A stretch of DNA of 25,232 nucleotides from a virus. The notes under the pieces were generated by a model that saw only the letters and a program-made list of their open reading frames with translations, was not told where the DNA came from and did not search any database. Numbering within the stretch: the first letter of the stretch is position 1; every line of letters begins with the position of its first letter. A program made the position numbers and the translations under genes. Shown piece after piece: positions 5,984-12,215 of the stretch. The stretch covers positions 1-25,232 of IMG/VR virus record IMGVR_UViG_3300037507_001338. One strand, 5' to 3'.

Positions 5984-6163
5984 TCAAACAGCGGCGGCGG
6001 TTGCCGCCCGGATCTGGGCGAGCGCCGTCTTGGCCTCTTCCCGTGTGTCGTAGGTGGCGACGCTCCAGCGGTCCTCGCCACGCTGGGCCAGGATCTCAAA
6101 CCAGTAGCAGACGCCACGGCTGCGAGGGTCGGCGATCTTCTTGATGCGGTAGGTGGTGGTCAC
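5984..6163 (-). CDS. Hypothetical 59-aa protein, GTG start
   Basis: The product starts VTTTYRIKKIADPRSRGVCY, continues WFEILAQRGEDRWSVATYDT and ends in an Ala-rich helix. The pattern is beta strand, Trp-containing strand, then helix (TREEAKTALAQIR), typical of small single-domain proteins. The start codon is GTG at 6163 with AAAAGGA upstream. There is no ATG in a suitable position. The gene sits between the 121-residue gene and the 23-residue peptide and is probably co-transcribed from the promoter near 6.66 kb. No family is assigned. Confidence 0.6.
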   Translation of the reverse strand: MTTTYRIKKIADPRSRGVCYWFEILAQRGEDRWSVATYDTREEAKTALAQIRAATAAAV

Positions 6164-6192
6164 GGCGTCGTCCTTTTGTTCGTGGTGGAGTT

Positions 6193-6218
6193 GCCCGTCG
6201 GCCCGATTGCCGACGGGC
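6193..6218. other. Strong 10-bp hairpin between small early genes
   Basis: GCCCGTCGGC (6193-6202) and GCCGACGGGC (6209-6218) form a perfect 10-bp stem with a six-base loop, starting 12 bases past the stop of the 121-residue gene. No T tract follows on either strand, so it is not a classical intrinsic terminator. It may block 3' decay, stop transcription weakly or insulate the downstream ribosome-binding site. Confidence 0.5.
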
Positions 6219-6230
6219 CAGGGTGGTTGG

Positions 6231-6596
6231 TCAGTAGGTCATCGTCTCGCCGGTCGTCTCGTCGAGCACCTCGTCCCACGCGGCGTAGATCGCGTCGATC
6301 ATCCGATCAGCGACTCCCGACACGTTCATCGTAAAGACGCCGTGCAGCATCGCGGAGTAGCCGCCGACGCCCGAGCCGTCGGTGCCCCACATGCTGCCCT
6401 TCCACGGCAGGATCGAAAGGATGCCGTAGTACTCGCCGTCGAGCTGCACGAACTGCTCGCGGCTGTGTGCCGTGAATCCCTTAGTGATCGTCACGACGTT
6501 CTCGCGGCTGCTGATCCGCCAGCCTGCCGAGCGGGCGGCGGCGACAAACTTGCGGGCGGTCGCGAGCGTCTTGGTGGTCTTGATTGCGGTCTTCAT
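6231..6596 (-). CDS. Hypothetical 121-aa protein
   Basis: The protein begins MKTAIKTTKTLATARKFVAA and has a helix-strand N terminus (AAARSAGWRISSRENVVTIT), a central Gly-rich WGTDGSGVGG segment and a C-terminal helix (MIDAIYAAWDEVLDETTGE). I do not recognise a family. The ATG at 6596 has GGGAG about eight bases upstream. It is the first gene downstream of the operator-bearing promoter at 6648-6675 and so is likely under the same repressor as the early operon. Position in the immunity/switch region suggests an early regulatory or accessory function, but that is inference. Confidence 0.65.
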   Translation of the reverse strand: MKTAIKTTKTLATARKFVAAARSAGWRISSRENVVTITKGFTAHSREQFVQLDGEYYGILSILPWKGSMWGTDGSGVGGYSAMLHGVFTMNVSGVADRMIDAIYAAWDEVLDETTGETMTY

Positions 6597-6647
6597 CGTT
6601 CGTCTCCCGGTTGGCGTTGCGTCAGGTCACAAACGCCTGACACCCAC

Positions 6648-6675
6648 ATAGTAGCAGTATCGCAACTACGCACAA
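6648..6675 (-). promoter_or_regulatory. Promoter with operator in its spacer, upstream of 121-aa gene
   Basis: On the minus strand TTGTGC (6675-6670), 16-base spacer, TACTAT (6653-6648). The spacer and first half of the -10 box contain GTTGCGATACTGCTAC (6666-6651), differing at one base from the first operator of the early promoter and placed identically relative to the -35 and -10 boxes. The expected transcript begins near 6641, leaving a leader of about 45 bases before the ATG at 6596. Confidence 0.65.
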
Positions 6676-6702
6676 GGGGGCTTGAGAAAGATTTTTGGGG
6701 AG

Positions 6703-6717
6703 CCCCGTTTTCCGGGG
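6703..6717. terminator. Possible weak terminator after the excisionase-like gene
   Basis: CCCCG-TTTTC-CGGGG forms a five-bp stem just past the stop of the 6720-7034 gene, with a second small palindrome GGGGAGCCCC overlapping it. On the minus strand an A-rich, then mixed tract follows rather than a clear T run. It would separate this gene from the next promoter, but confidence is low. Confidence 0.3.
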
Positions 6718-6719
6718 AT

Positions 6720-7034
6720 TTAGCGGGATTTCTTCCGCTTGGCGGCCTTTTTCCGGCCCGTGGACGCCTTGGCGGCTGACCGGTGTCCGGCGGCCCGGCT
6801 GGTCAGGCTGCCCCGTAGGGCCTCTACGGACGCCCTGGAGACGAGCCAGGCCCTGCCGTTGACCAGCCAGCCCTCCAGCCTGCCCCCGGCCGTCCTGTGC
6901 GACGTGGGGGCACCCTTGTCGTCCTTGGGGATGTGCTCGAGCAGATCCCGCCGGATGAACTGTTGGGAGCAGCCGGCCAGCTTGGCGGCCTTGGCTACGG
7001 AAATCCAGTCGTCTTGGATGGACACGGCGATCAT
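6720..7034 (-). CDS. Excisionase/MerR-type HTH protein (Xis or Cox-like)
   Basis: A 104-residue protein with an N-terminal helix-turn-helix of the excisionase/HTH_17 type: WISVAKAAKLAGCSQQFIRR at residues 10-29, then a wing-like region with GGRLEGWLVNGRAWLVSRAS. The C terminus is very basic (STGRKKAAKRKKSR). The gene is divergent from the integrase, the usual position of a recombination directionality factor. Its own promoter carries the same operator as the two early promoters, and its ATG lies exactly seven bases past the -10 box, predicting a leaderless message. This arrangement fits a dual-role protein like P2 Cox (excision and repression), or an excisionase controlled by a separate repressor. 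The DNA-binding call is firm; the role is inferred. Confidence 0.7.
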   Translation of the reverse strand: MIAVSIQDDWISVAKAAKLAGCSQQFIRRDLLEHIPKDDKGAPTSHRTAGGRLEGWLVNGRAWLVSRASVEALRGSLTSRAAGHRSAAKASTGRKKAAKRKKSR

Positions 7035-7040
7035 GCCTCA

Positions 7041-7068
7041 ATCGTAGTTGCCGCTTTGCAACAGTCAA
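7041..7068 (-). promoter_or_regulatory. Promoter of the excisionase-like gene; palindromic operator fills the spacer
   Basis: On the minus strand TTGACT (7068-7063) and TACGAT (7046-7041) are separated by exactly 16 bases, GTTGCAAAGCGGCAAC (7062-7047), a perfect inverted repeat GTTGC-N6-GCAAC. The A of the ATG at 7034 is the seventh base after the -10 box, so transcription is expected to start at the initiator codon itself. This is the most symmetrical copy of the operator in the window. Confidence 0.7.
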
Positions 7069-7082
7069 ACGACCGCCGGCGC

Positions 7083-7097
7083 AGGATTTCCAGTCCT
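7083..7097. other. Candidate attP core resembling a tRNA anticodon stem-loop
   Basis: On the minus strand AGGACTGGAAATCCT folds as a four-bp stem with a seven-base loop CTGGAAA, which reads as an anticodon arm with GGA anticodon (tRNA-Ser type). Seven-base overlaps flanked by short inverted arms are typical tyrosine-recombinase crossover sites, and anticodon loops are frequent targets. It lies between the integrase and the excisionase-like gene. No T-arm or acceptor sequence is adjacent, so this is a hypothesis only. Confidence 0.25.
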
Positions 7098-7129
7098 CAC
7101 AGGTTTTGGTCGGTTCGTTGCCTTCGCGT

Positions 7130-7159
7130 CCCGGCACCCCATACAGTCGAGGTGCCGGG
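7130..7159. repeat. Perfect 9-bp inverted repeat upstream of integrase
   Basis: CCCGGCACC (7130-7138) and GGTGCCGGG (7151-7159) flank a 12-base loop. No T tract follows on either strand, so it is not a clear terminator. It may be a protein-binding site for recombination or a structured leader in the integrase message. Confidence 0.5.
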
Positions 7160-7194
7160 CAGATTTCAAGCGGAGAGGGCGGGGCTTGCGATCT

Positions 7195-7210
7195 TGTACA
7201 CATATGTACA
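7195..7210. repeat. TGTACA-CATA-TGTACA inverted repeat upstream of integrase
   Basis: Two copies of TGTACA flank CATA, giving a 16-base dyad about 33 bases before the integrase ATG. The location suits an operator or recombinase arm site controlling the integrase. It is distinct from the GTTGC-N6-GCAAC operators. Confidence 0.45.
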
Positions 7211-7242
7211 CTGGCTCCTGTCCGCCCTGTGGAGGTTGATCG

Positions 7243-8145
7243 ATGACGCTGCGAGAGATTCTGACGAAGTATTCGATTTTGCAAAACCTCACCGACCGCA
7301 CGGTCGTGCTGTACGGCCACACGCTGGACCGGTTTGCCGAGCACCTCGGCCACGAGCCGACGCTCGACGACATCGACGACCTGGTGGTGGCTGGCTTCCT
7401 GCGGTGGCGAGCATCCACGCCCAGACGCGGCAGGAAGCCGTCTGCGGCCTCGGTGTCCAAAGACAAGAGCCAACTCACGGCTTTGGCCAACTGGGCCGCC
7501 AAGAAGCGTCTGAAGCGTTCTGACGGGCGCGACGTGGAATTCCTGTCGCTGCCACGTACCCGGAAGATCCGCCACGCCCCGCAGGCGTATACGGCAGACG
7601 AGGTGGCCAGGCTTATCCGCACGGCCCGGAACCGCATCGGGCACATTGACGGCAAACCGGCGGCCTGGTGGTGGCCGACGCTGCTCTACGCAGCGTGGTG
7701 CTCAGGAGAACGTATCGGTGCCCTGCTCGAGCTCCGCTGGCAAGACGTGGACCTCGACAACCGGACGCTGCTGTTCCGGGCTGAGACAAGGAAGGGCCGG
7801 TCAGCCGACATCCAGCGAGCGATCACGCCGGACCTGGCAGGCATGCTGCGCCGGTTCGCCGGCGAGCCGGATGCTTTGGTGTGGCGATGGGACCGAGCCC
7901 ACCATTCGCTCTGGCCCAGCCTCAAGCTGCTCTGCAAACGGGCCGGCGTTCGCGGCACGGGTTTCCACAAGATGCGGAAAGCGTCGGCCTCATACGTCGC
8001 CCTCGGCGGCGGCGATGCGACCGAGCACTTGGGGCATGCCAGCCCGGAGATGACGAGGCAGCACTACCTAGATCCCAGGATCACGAGTCCGAAGACAGCC
8101 CTGGACTACCTCCCGCCCCTGGATCTCGACGGGCCGGCGGCGTGA
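7243..8145 (+). CDS. int: Tyrosine-recombinase phage integrase
   Basis: A 300-residue site-specific recombinase, the only sizeable plus-strand gene. The N-terminal part (residues 1-95) is the SAM-like core-binding domain; the catalytic domain follows. The full active site is visible: Arg157 in SGERIGALLELRW, Lys184 in ETRKGRS, His242 and Arg245 in FHKMRKAS, His265 in LGHAS, and the nucleophile Tyr275 in QHYLDP. It lacks a long N-terminal arm-binding domain, so it is a compact integrase. A strong GGAGGT site precedes the ATG by six bases. It is divergent from the excisionase-like gene and convergent with the late operon. It should integrate the phage genome at attB and, with the excisionase, remove it. 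Confidence 0.93.
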   Translation: MTLREILTKYSILQNLTDRTVVLYGHTLDRFAEHLGHEPTLDDIDDLVVAGFLRWRASTPRRGRKPSAASVSKDKSQLTALANWAAKKRLKRSDGRDVEFLSLPRTRKIRHAPQAYTADEVARLIRTARNRIGHIDGKPAAWWWPTLLYAAWCSGERIGALLELRWQDVDLDNRTLLFRAETRKGRSADIQRAITPDLAGMLRRFAGEPDALVWRWDRAHHSLWPSLKLLCKRAGVRGTGFHKMRKASASYVALGGGDATEHLGHASPEMTRQHYLDPRITSPKTALDYLPPLDLDGPAA

Positions 8146-8166
8146 CCCGGCACATGCGGAGCGGCC

Positions 8167-8190
8167 GGCAGGGGAAAGGATGACCCTGCC
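8167..8190. terminator. Possible bidirectional hairpin between convergent int and late operon
   Basis: GGCAGGG (8167-8173) pairs with CCCTGCC (8184-8190) over a ten-base loop in the short gap between the two convergent transcription units. There is no T tract, so terminator function is uncertain. The rest of 8146-8214 shows nothing else. Confidence 0.3.
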
Positions 8191-8214
8191 AGCACGCTCA
8201 ACGCATGGCCCGGA

Positions 8215-8679
8215 TCATTGGCTCTGCCGACACTCTTGGTGGCAGGCGGCGTAGCCCGCGATGTCGATGGCCGCATCGTCGGTGGCACCGGGGCCGCGCT
8301 GCCGGGCGATTTTGTCCAGCACCATCACGAGCGCCCAGTCGGCCGCCGTGAACGACGTGTTGAAGGCGGCGTTGACCAGAGCCGCCGTGCGGGCGAAGTG
8401 TTCGGTAGGTGGCCCGTACTTCCCGTGCCGGTCACGCACGGCAGCGATAGCACCGTGCAGAGCCTGCTCGGCACGAGTCGCCGCAAACCCAGGCGGCGTC
8501 CACTCCGCGTACGTCTCGCCCGGCTCCGGGTCGCCCTGGTCGAGCTTGTAGCCGATGACCTTTGGATCGTCGGCCGGCGTGGCGTCCATCCTTGATCGCC
8601 CAGAGGCGACAGCCTTCATGCGCTGTTCTATCGCTTGCCGCAGCGCGGCGTTCGCTTCTTCTACTGTCTGCACTGTCAT
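8215..8679 (-). CDS. DUF6378-like phage protein
   Basis: A 154-residue protein. After a helical N terminus and a variable linker, residues about 80-150 match the DUF6378 pattern: RHGKYGPPTEHFARTAALVN, FTAADWALVMVLDKIARQRG and DDAAIDIAGYAACHQE. This all-helical domain is common in phages and has no settled function that I can state. The ATG at 8679 has AAAGGA upstream, inside the end of the metallophosphoesterase gene, so the two are probably coupled. It is the last gene of the leftward late/accessory block and faces the integrase. Confidence 0.75.
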   Translation of the reverse strand: MTVQTVEEANAALRQAIEQRMKAVASGRSRMDATPADDPKVIGYKLDQGDPEPGETYAEWTPPGFAATRAEQALHGAIAAVRDRHGKYGPPTEHFARTAALVNAAFNTSFTAADWALVMVLDKIARQRGPGATDDAAIDIAGYAACHQECRQSQ

Positions 8680-8689
8680 GGTTGTCCTT

Positions 8690-9688
8690 TCATGCTGATC
8701 TCACCGTACCGTCACCCATCACCCGATAGTTGTGGACATCGAACGCTCCACGCTCGTGAACCGTCGCTACGGCAAAGCCCCAGTTCCAGCGATTGATGCG
8801 GGCGTACTCGGGTCGCAGGTCGCACAAGCATCCCGTTGACCAGCAGCCAGTCTCTCGGTGCCACATGTCGCTCTCGGCGTGGTTGCTGGTCCGGTGCGAG
8901 TGTCCTACCAGCACTGTCGAGAGCGTGCGTAGGAACGCACCTCGAGCCACGCTGACTGGAGCCGCCATGCCCTTCGGCAACTCGTGACCGTGGAGCACGG
9001 GAAGTTTGCCGAGCATCACGGGCCGCATGTCCTCGACCAGCGTGATGTCGTGCTTGTCGAGGTCGAGCCACGCGCCGAGCGACATGCGAGGGTCGTCGCT
9101 GATCTCGGGGCCGTGCTGGAAGAGCCAGTGCCGCCACCGCTCCTCATGGTTGCCGCTCTTGTAGACGACCGGAATGCCAGGAAACGTCTGTCGAACCCAC
9201 GCCAGGAAGTCTCGCACGGCGACGAGTTCGCCCTTGAAGTCCCGCTGCTTCGGGTCTTTCATGTAGCGGCTGATTGCATAGAAATCGGCGATGTCGCCAT
9301 TCAGTAGCAAGGCAGAGAGCGACTGCCCCTTGAGAAACTCAATCGCCGCAGCGACGGCGACTTCGGAGTGATACGGCACATGCACGTCGGAGATGATGCC
9401 GACCGGGCCGGTGACTCGCATGACGTGCGGCGTCCACGGCTCGGCGTGGCTGGGCGGCATCGAGTAAGTGACGCCGGCCTGTCGCTGGGGACGCCGTGTT
9501 GCCGGCTTCATCCTGGTGCGGTGCTTGTTACCGTGCACGCCGAACTGCCGGCTGATGCGTTTGCGGGCCTGCTCCAGTGTGATCGCCCCGTTCGCCTCTG
9601 CGACCAGACGCCGTGCGAGCGTGCGTGCCGGCGCGTCAGGGTGCGCCTGGGCGAGCCGGCGAGCCATTGCCGTGATCGGGTCAGCCAT
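8690..9688 (-). CDS. Calcineurin-like metallophosphoesterase
   Basis: A 332-residue enzyme with all signature motifs of the binuclear metallophosphoesterases: IISDVHVPYH (Asp101, His103), NGDIADF (131-132), SGNHEERW (179-182), HGHE (233-236) and VGHSHRT (262-265). These would coordinate two metal ions to hydrolyse a phosphoester. Residues 1-75 form a basic, helix-rich N-terminal extension (TLEQARKRISRQFG looks HTH-like). The ATG at 9688 is chosen for its AAGGAGGAG site and TGATG overlap with the metallopeptidase gene; a longer frame upstream lacks support. Possible substrates include nucleic acids or cyclic nucleotides, for example in DNA processing or counter-defence, but the substrate cannot be read from sequence. 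Confidence 0.85.
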   Translation of the reverse strand: MADPITAMARRLAQAHPDAPARTLARRLVAEANGAITLEQARKRISRQFGVHGNKHRTRMKPATRRPQRQAGVTYSMPPSHAEPWTPHVMRVTGPVGIISDVHVPYHSEVAVAAAIEFLKGQSLSALLLNGDIADFYAISRYMKDPKQRDFKGELVAVRDFLAWVRQTFPGIPVVYKSGNHEERWRHWLFQHGPEISDDPRMSLGAWLDLDKHDITLVEDMRPVMLGKLPVLHGHELPKGMAAPVSVARGAFLRTLSTVLVGHSHRTSNHAESDMWHRETGCWSTGCLCDLRPEYARINRWNWGFAVATVHERGAFDVHNYRVMGDGTVRSA

Positions 9689-9972
9689 CACTCCTCCTTG
9701 GGCGTCACGTCGTAGAGCGTCCACAAGACACGGGCCAAGTCTTTGCCGGCCTGCTCGATCACTTCCTCGCTGGCCTGCGGGAAGATCGCGTGTAGCAACT
9801 CGTGGATGAGCACTGTCAGCCGATGCTTGCCCCTCATGCCGTCATGCAGCACGATCCGAGGATGCTTGGCCTTCCTCGTGTACGTGATGCCGTACGCCTG
9901 GCCCTTGAGCTCAGTCCAGCGGATGAGCCACCGCTCGTCGCCGCTGAGCGTGAATGTGTGGTCGCGCGGCAC
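9688..9972 (-). CDS. Small HEXXH metallopeptidase-like protein
   Basis: A 94-residue protein starting at GTG (9972) with AAAGGGA upstream. It carries HRLTVLIHELLHAIFPQASE, a HEXXH zinc-binding motif (HELLH) in a hydrophobic helix. A downstream acidic helix (EEVIEQAGKDLARVLW) could supply the third ligand. The N-terminal half is beta-rich and Trp-rich. Such mini-peptidases resemble SprT/ImmA-like domains, sometimes linked to derepression of prophages or cleavage of repressors or host factors. Here it sits next to a metallophosphoesterase in a late accessory cluster. The motif is clear; the substrate is unknown. Confidence 0.7.
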   Translation of the reverse strand: MPRDHTFTLSGDERWLIRWTELKGQAYGITYTRKAKHPRIVLHDGMRGKHRLTVLIHELLHAIFPQASEEVIEQAGKDLARVLWTLYDVTPKEE

Positions 9973-10007
9973 GGGCTTCCCTTTCGCCCGTTATCGTTGC
10001 CGGCGTG

Positions 10008-10412
10008 TCAAGTGATGCCGTACCACTTGGCGGCTTTGTTCACGGCCTGCTCGATCCGCTCCTGCTGCTTGTAGCCCCACTGGTTCAACCATTTCTGTCG
10101 GGCCGGGCAGCCGCAGGGCTTGCGCGTGATCTTTTGCACGAGCTCTTTTGTGATCCCGACGGCCGACAGCGTCCGCTCGACAGCGTCACCGAGGGCAAAC
10201 CGCTTTCGGCGTGGTGCCGGCCGAGTCGTCCTCGGCTGCGGGAATTGTTTCTCGACCGCGATGAACTGCTCGCGGGTCAGGTAATAGTGGGACTCGTCGT
10301 GGCTCGCAGCCACGGCCTTGATCGCAGCGGCGTAGCCCGGCTGGCGTTGCTCGCGGACCGCGACGGCCGTGGCTCGCAGACGGAGTAGCGTTACGGGTTG
10401 GTCGGTGGACAT
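10008..10412 (-). CDS. Hypothetical 134-aa protein with Cys-Gly-Cys motif
   Basis: A 134-residue basic protein. The middle is rich in Pro and Arg (RTTRPAPRRKRFALGDAVER), and the C terminus reads KPCGCPARQKWLNQWGYKQQ followed by an amphipathic helix. The CGCPARQ...W arrangement recurs in small phage proteins, but I cannot name a function. The CXC pair might bind metal with partners elsewhere. The ATG at 10412 has a perfect GGAGGTG site that overlaps the end of the Cys-repeat gene, suggesting translational coupling to it. Confidence 0.6.
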   Translation of the reverse strand: MSTDQPVTLLRLRATAVAVREQRQPGYAAAIKAVAASHDESHYYLTREQFIAVEKQFPQPRTTRPAPRRKRFALGDAVERTLSAVGITKELVQKITRKPCGCPARQKWLNQWGYKQQERIEQAVNKAAKWYGIT

Positions 10413-11599
10413 TCTGTTTCACCTCCGGCTTGCCAGACCTGCACAAAACCCCCGAAGTCTGCTGCACACTCGTCGGCACGAACTGGGCCGAATGAAAACG
10501 TCAAATCGCCGTCTGTATACTCACAACAGATTTCCAGCGTGCATGGATTCGGATCGCAGTCCACGCCCTCCAGCCATGCACCGGCACAGTCCGCCTCGGT
10601 CGTCTCCGTGCAGTTGCCGTCCTGGCAGCAGGCTCCCGTCGGCGGCTGCGGGCACGGGTTCGGGTCGCACTCGACGCCCTCGCTCCACAGGCCGGAGCAG
10701 TCCGCCTCGATCGTCTGCGTGCAGTTGCCCTCGCCGTCGCAGCACGCACCCTCGGGCGGCTGCGGGCATGGGTTGGGATCACACTCGCCGCCGGCCGTCC
10801 ATGTGCCGGCGCACTGCTCTTCTAGCGTGTAGGTGCAATTCCCCGTTGCAGCATCGCAGCAGGTGCCGCCGCAGGTCACGTCCTCGCAGAGCGTGTCCAC
10901 GCCCTGCCAGTCTCCAGGGCAGGCACCCTCGGCGACGTTGTCCGAACAGATGACGCCCTGGCCGCCTTCCTCGCAGCATGCGCCGCACTCGCACGGGTCG
11001 ATCTGCATAGACAAGGTAAGCCCGAGCCCGTTGAGCCAGTCAAGCACGTCCTGCGCGTTCGTCTCAAGCTCGTAGCCGATCGGGCCCCCGTCCACAAACG
11101 CCCAGTCGGCGTTTGGGGAAAATGTAATTGCCGAGCCGTCGTCCGAGCATCCGTTGAGCGATTTGTCGGCCGTGAGCGACCGGCCATACAACAAGAAGCC
11201 GTCGTTGTCGAAACCAAACTCCGCCCGGAAACCGATAACGTACAGGCAGGATTCGCATCCGCAACTGTCGCCCAGCCTGGGAACGTCAGAAATAAGCGCG
11301 GACAGCTTCGCGTCAATCCATTCGCCGGACGTGTTCGGCAGCTCGGGAAGTTCCGGAATGTCTTCCAGCGGAATTACTATTCCGGTGTTTTCATAATCGT
11401 CGGAATTCAGGGCGAGCGTTTGTGGCGCATACCCACCCAGAGTCACGGTCCAGTCCACGCCAGACGTCGGGCACTCGTTGCCATTGTTGGCAAGGTGCGT
11501 GCATCGACTGCACGCCGGGCAGCAGCAACACGCCTGCTCCGCGCCTAACTTGCCGTCGCGCACAACGAGTTTACCGTCCTGTATCGTCAGTGGACTCAT
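10391..11599 (-). CDS. Cys-rich repeat virion protein, probable tail-tip or appendage protein
   Basis: A 402-residue acidic protein with about 40 cysteines. It starts MSPLTIQDGKLVVRDGKLGA, then EQACCCCPACSRC, a metal- or disulfide-prone knot near residues 24-33. Residues about 50-200 look globular. Residues 206-353 hold four tandem Cys-rich units; the last three share a GNC...C...W...G...CDPNPC pattern. The last gene of the tail module is the usual place for receptor-binding or decoration proteins, so a surface appendage is likely. The start at 11599 (ATGA overlap) is chosen over a longer frame. Similar Cys repeats occur in secreted planctomycete proteins, so the repeats may have a host origin; that is inference. 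Confidence 0.65.
   Translation of the reverse strand: MSPLTIQDGKLVVRDGKLGAEQACCCCPACSRCTHLANNGNECPTSGVDWTVTLGGYAPQTLALNSDDYENTGIVIPLEDIPELPELPNTSGEWIDAKLSALISDVPRLGDSCGCESCLYVIGFRAEFGFDNDGFLLYGRSLTADKSLNGCSDDGSAITFSPNADWAFVDGGPIGYELETNAQDVLDWLNGLGLTLSMQIDPCECGACCEEGGQGVICSDNVAEGACPGDWQGVDTLCEDVTCGGTCCDAATGNCTYTLEEQCAGTWTAGGECDPNPCPQPPEGACCDGEGNCTQTIEADCSGLWSEGVECDPNPCPQPPTGACCQDGNCTETTEADCAGAWLEGVDCDPNPCTLEICCEYTDGDLTFSFGPVRADECAADFGGFVQVWQAGGETECPPTNP
10541..10984 (-). repeat. Four tandem Cys-rich coding repeats
   Basis: Within the 402-residue protein, units of about 33-40 residues start at GACC (residue 206), GGTCC (244), GACC (284) and GACC (322). The last three end in CDPNPC, and two carry CPQPP spacers. 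The DNA copies are recognisably similar, so unit number could change by recombination. Confidence 0.75.
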
Positions 11600-12213
11600 G
11601 ACGCCGTTGCCGTCGCGCAAGTCGTGATAGTGAGTTGCACAGTGGATGCAGTGTCGTCGCACAGCACGCCGACTCGCCGGCGAGTAAATTCAACAGCCTC
11701 CGTTGTCAGCGTGGCCATCGTAAAGACTTCCACGGTCTGCACCTGCATTGTGAAAGTGCTGGTCGATTGGGTTGCCAGCGCAATACCCGGCAATGTCTTG
11801 AATTGAATGCCGCATTGCGTCGTCGTGGCCGCCGTAAAGAAATCGCCACGGAACAACTGCGGCACCAAAAGGAACCACGCCGTGCCGTCCTTTCCAATTG
11901 AGCAGTCACGCTCGCTCGAGTCGTTCTCATCAAGCGGCCAAAATAGATTGGTGGCGCTGACGGTGTTGGGCGTGGTGGTTTGATACTTGAACGTGACGGT
12001 GTTTGACGAGCCGATCGACCACGAACCCGTGAAGGTGCAGATGCGGATTTGCTTGTCGGTCTTGCCGGTTTGCCGCACCCCAAAGTGAAGCCCGGCCCCG
12101 TCCCGGTCGCCAGCCTCGACGATCCGCACCACCTTGGCGATACGGTCAGCCGCCGGCCGCGTGAACGTGACACGCTCCGTTCGTGCGGCCTTGCCGTCTG
12201 GCCTCTTTGCCAC
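11596..12213 (-). CDS. Virion-associated protein of unknown function (distal tail region)
   Basis: About 205 residues starting at GTG (12213) with GAGGA upstream; the longer frame beyond it runs over the preceding gene and has non-protein composition. The first part (VAKRPDGKAARTERVTFTRP) is basic. The remainder is beta-rich with repeated Thr/Ser strands (FTGSWSIGSSNTVTFKYQTT) and a FWPLDENDSSERDCSIG segment, in the style of tail or baseplate proteins. It lies between two other beta-rich proteins downstream of the tape measure gene. The ATGA overlap with the Cys-repeat gene indicates coupling. Confidence 0.6.
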   Translation of the reverse strand: MAKRPDGKAARTERVTFTRPAADRIAKVVRIVEAGDRDGAGLHFGVRQTGKTDKQIRICTFTGSWSIGSSNTVTFKYQTTTPNTVSATNLFWPLDENDSSERDCSIGKDGTAWFLLVPQLFRGDFFTAATTTQCGIQFKTLPGIALATQSTSTFTMQVQTVEVFTMATLTTEAVEFTRRRVGVLCDDTASTVQLTITTCATATAS

Positions 12214-12215
12214 GG

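Noticed and set aside
7083-7159. A complete tRNA gene in the int-xis gap
   Set aside because: Only an anticodon-arm-like element is present; no D arm, T arm or acceptor stem with CCA fits around it.
6622-7644. A 340-codon minus-strand open frame across the integrase 5' half and the excisionase-like gene
   Set aside because: It is antisense to the integrase and out of frame with the well-supported HTH gene; its translation is Arg/Gly/His-rich, typical of GC-rich shadow frames.
10541-10984. Possible CRISPR-like array from the regular repeats
   Set aside because: The periodicity is a multiple of three, repeats are imperfect and encode a protein repeat; there are no unique spacers between identical repeats.
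10501-10994. Minus-strand alternative frames over the Cys-repeat region
   Set aside because: They are out-of-frame readings of the repeats; the Cys-rich frame alone gives a regular repeat pattern.
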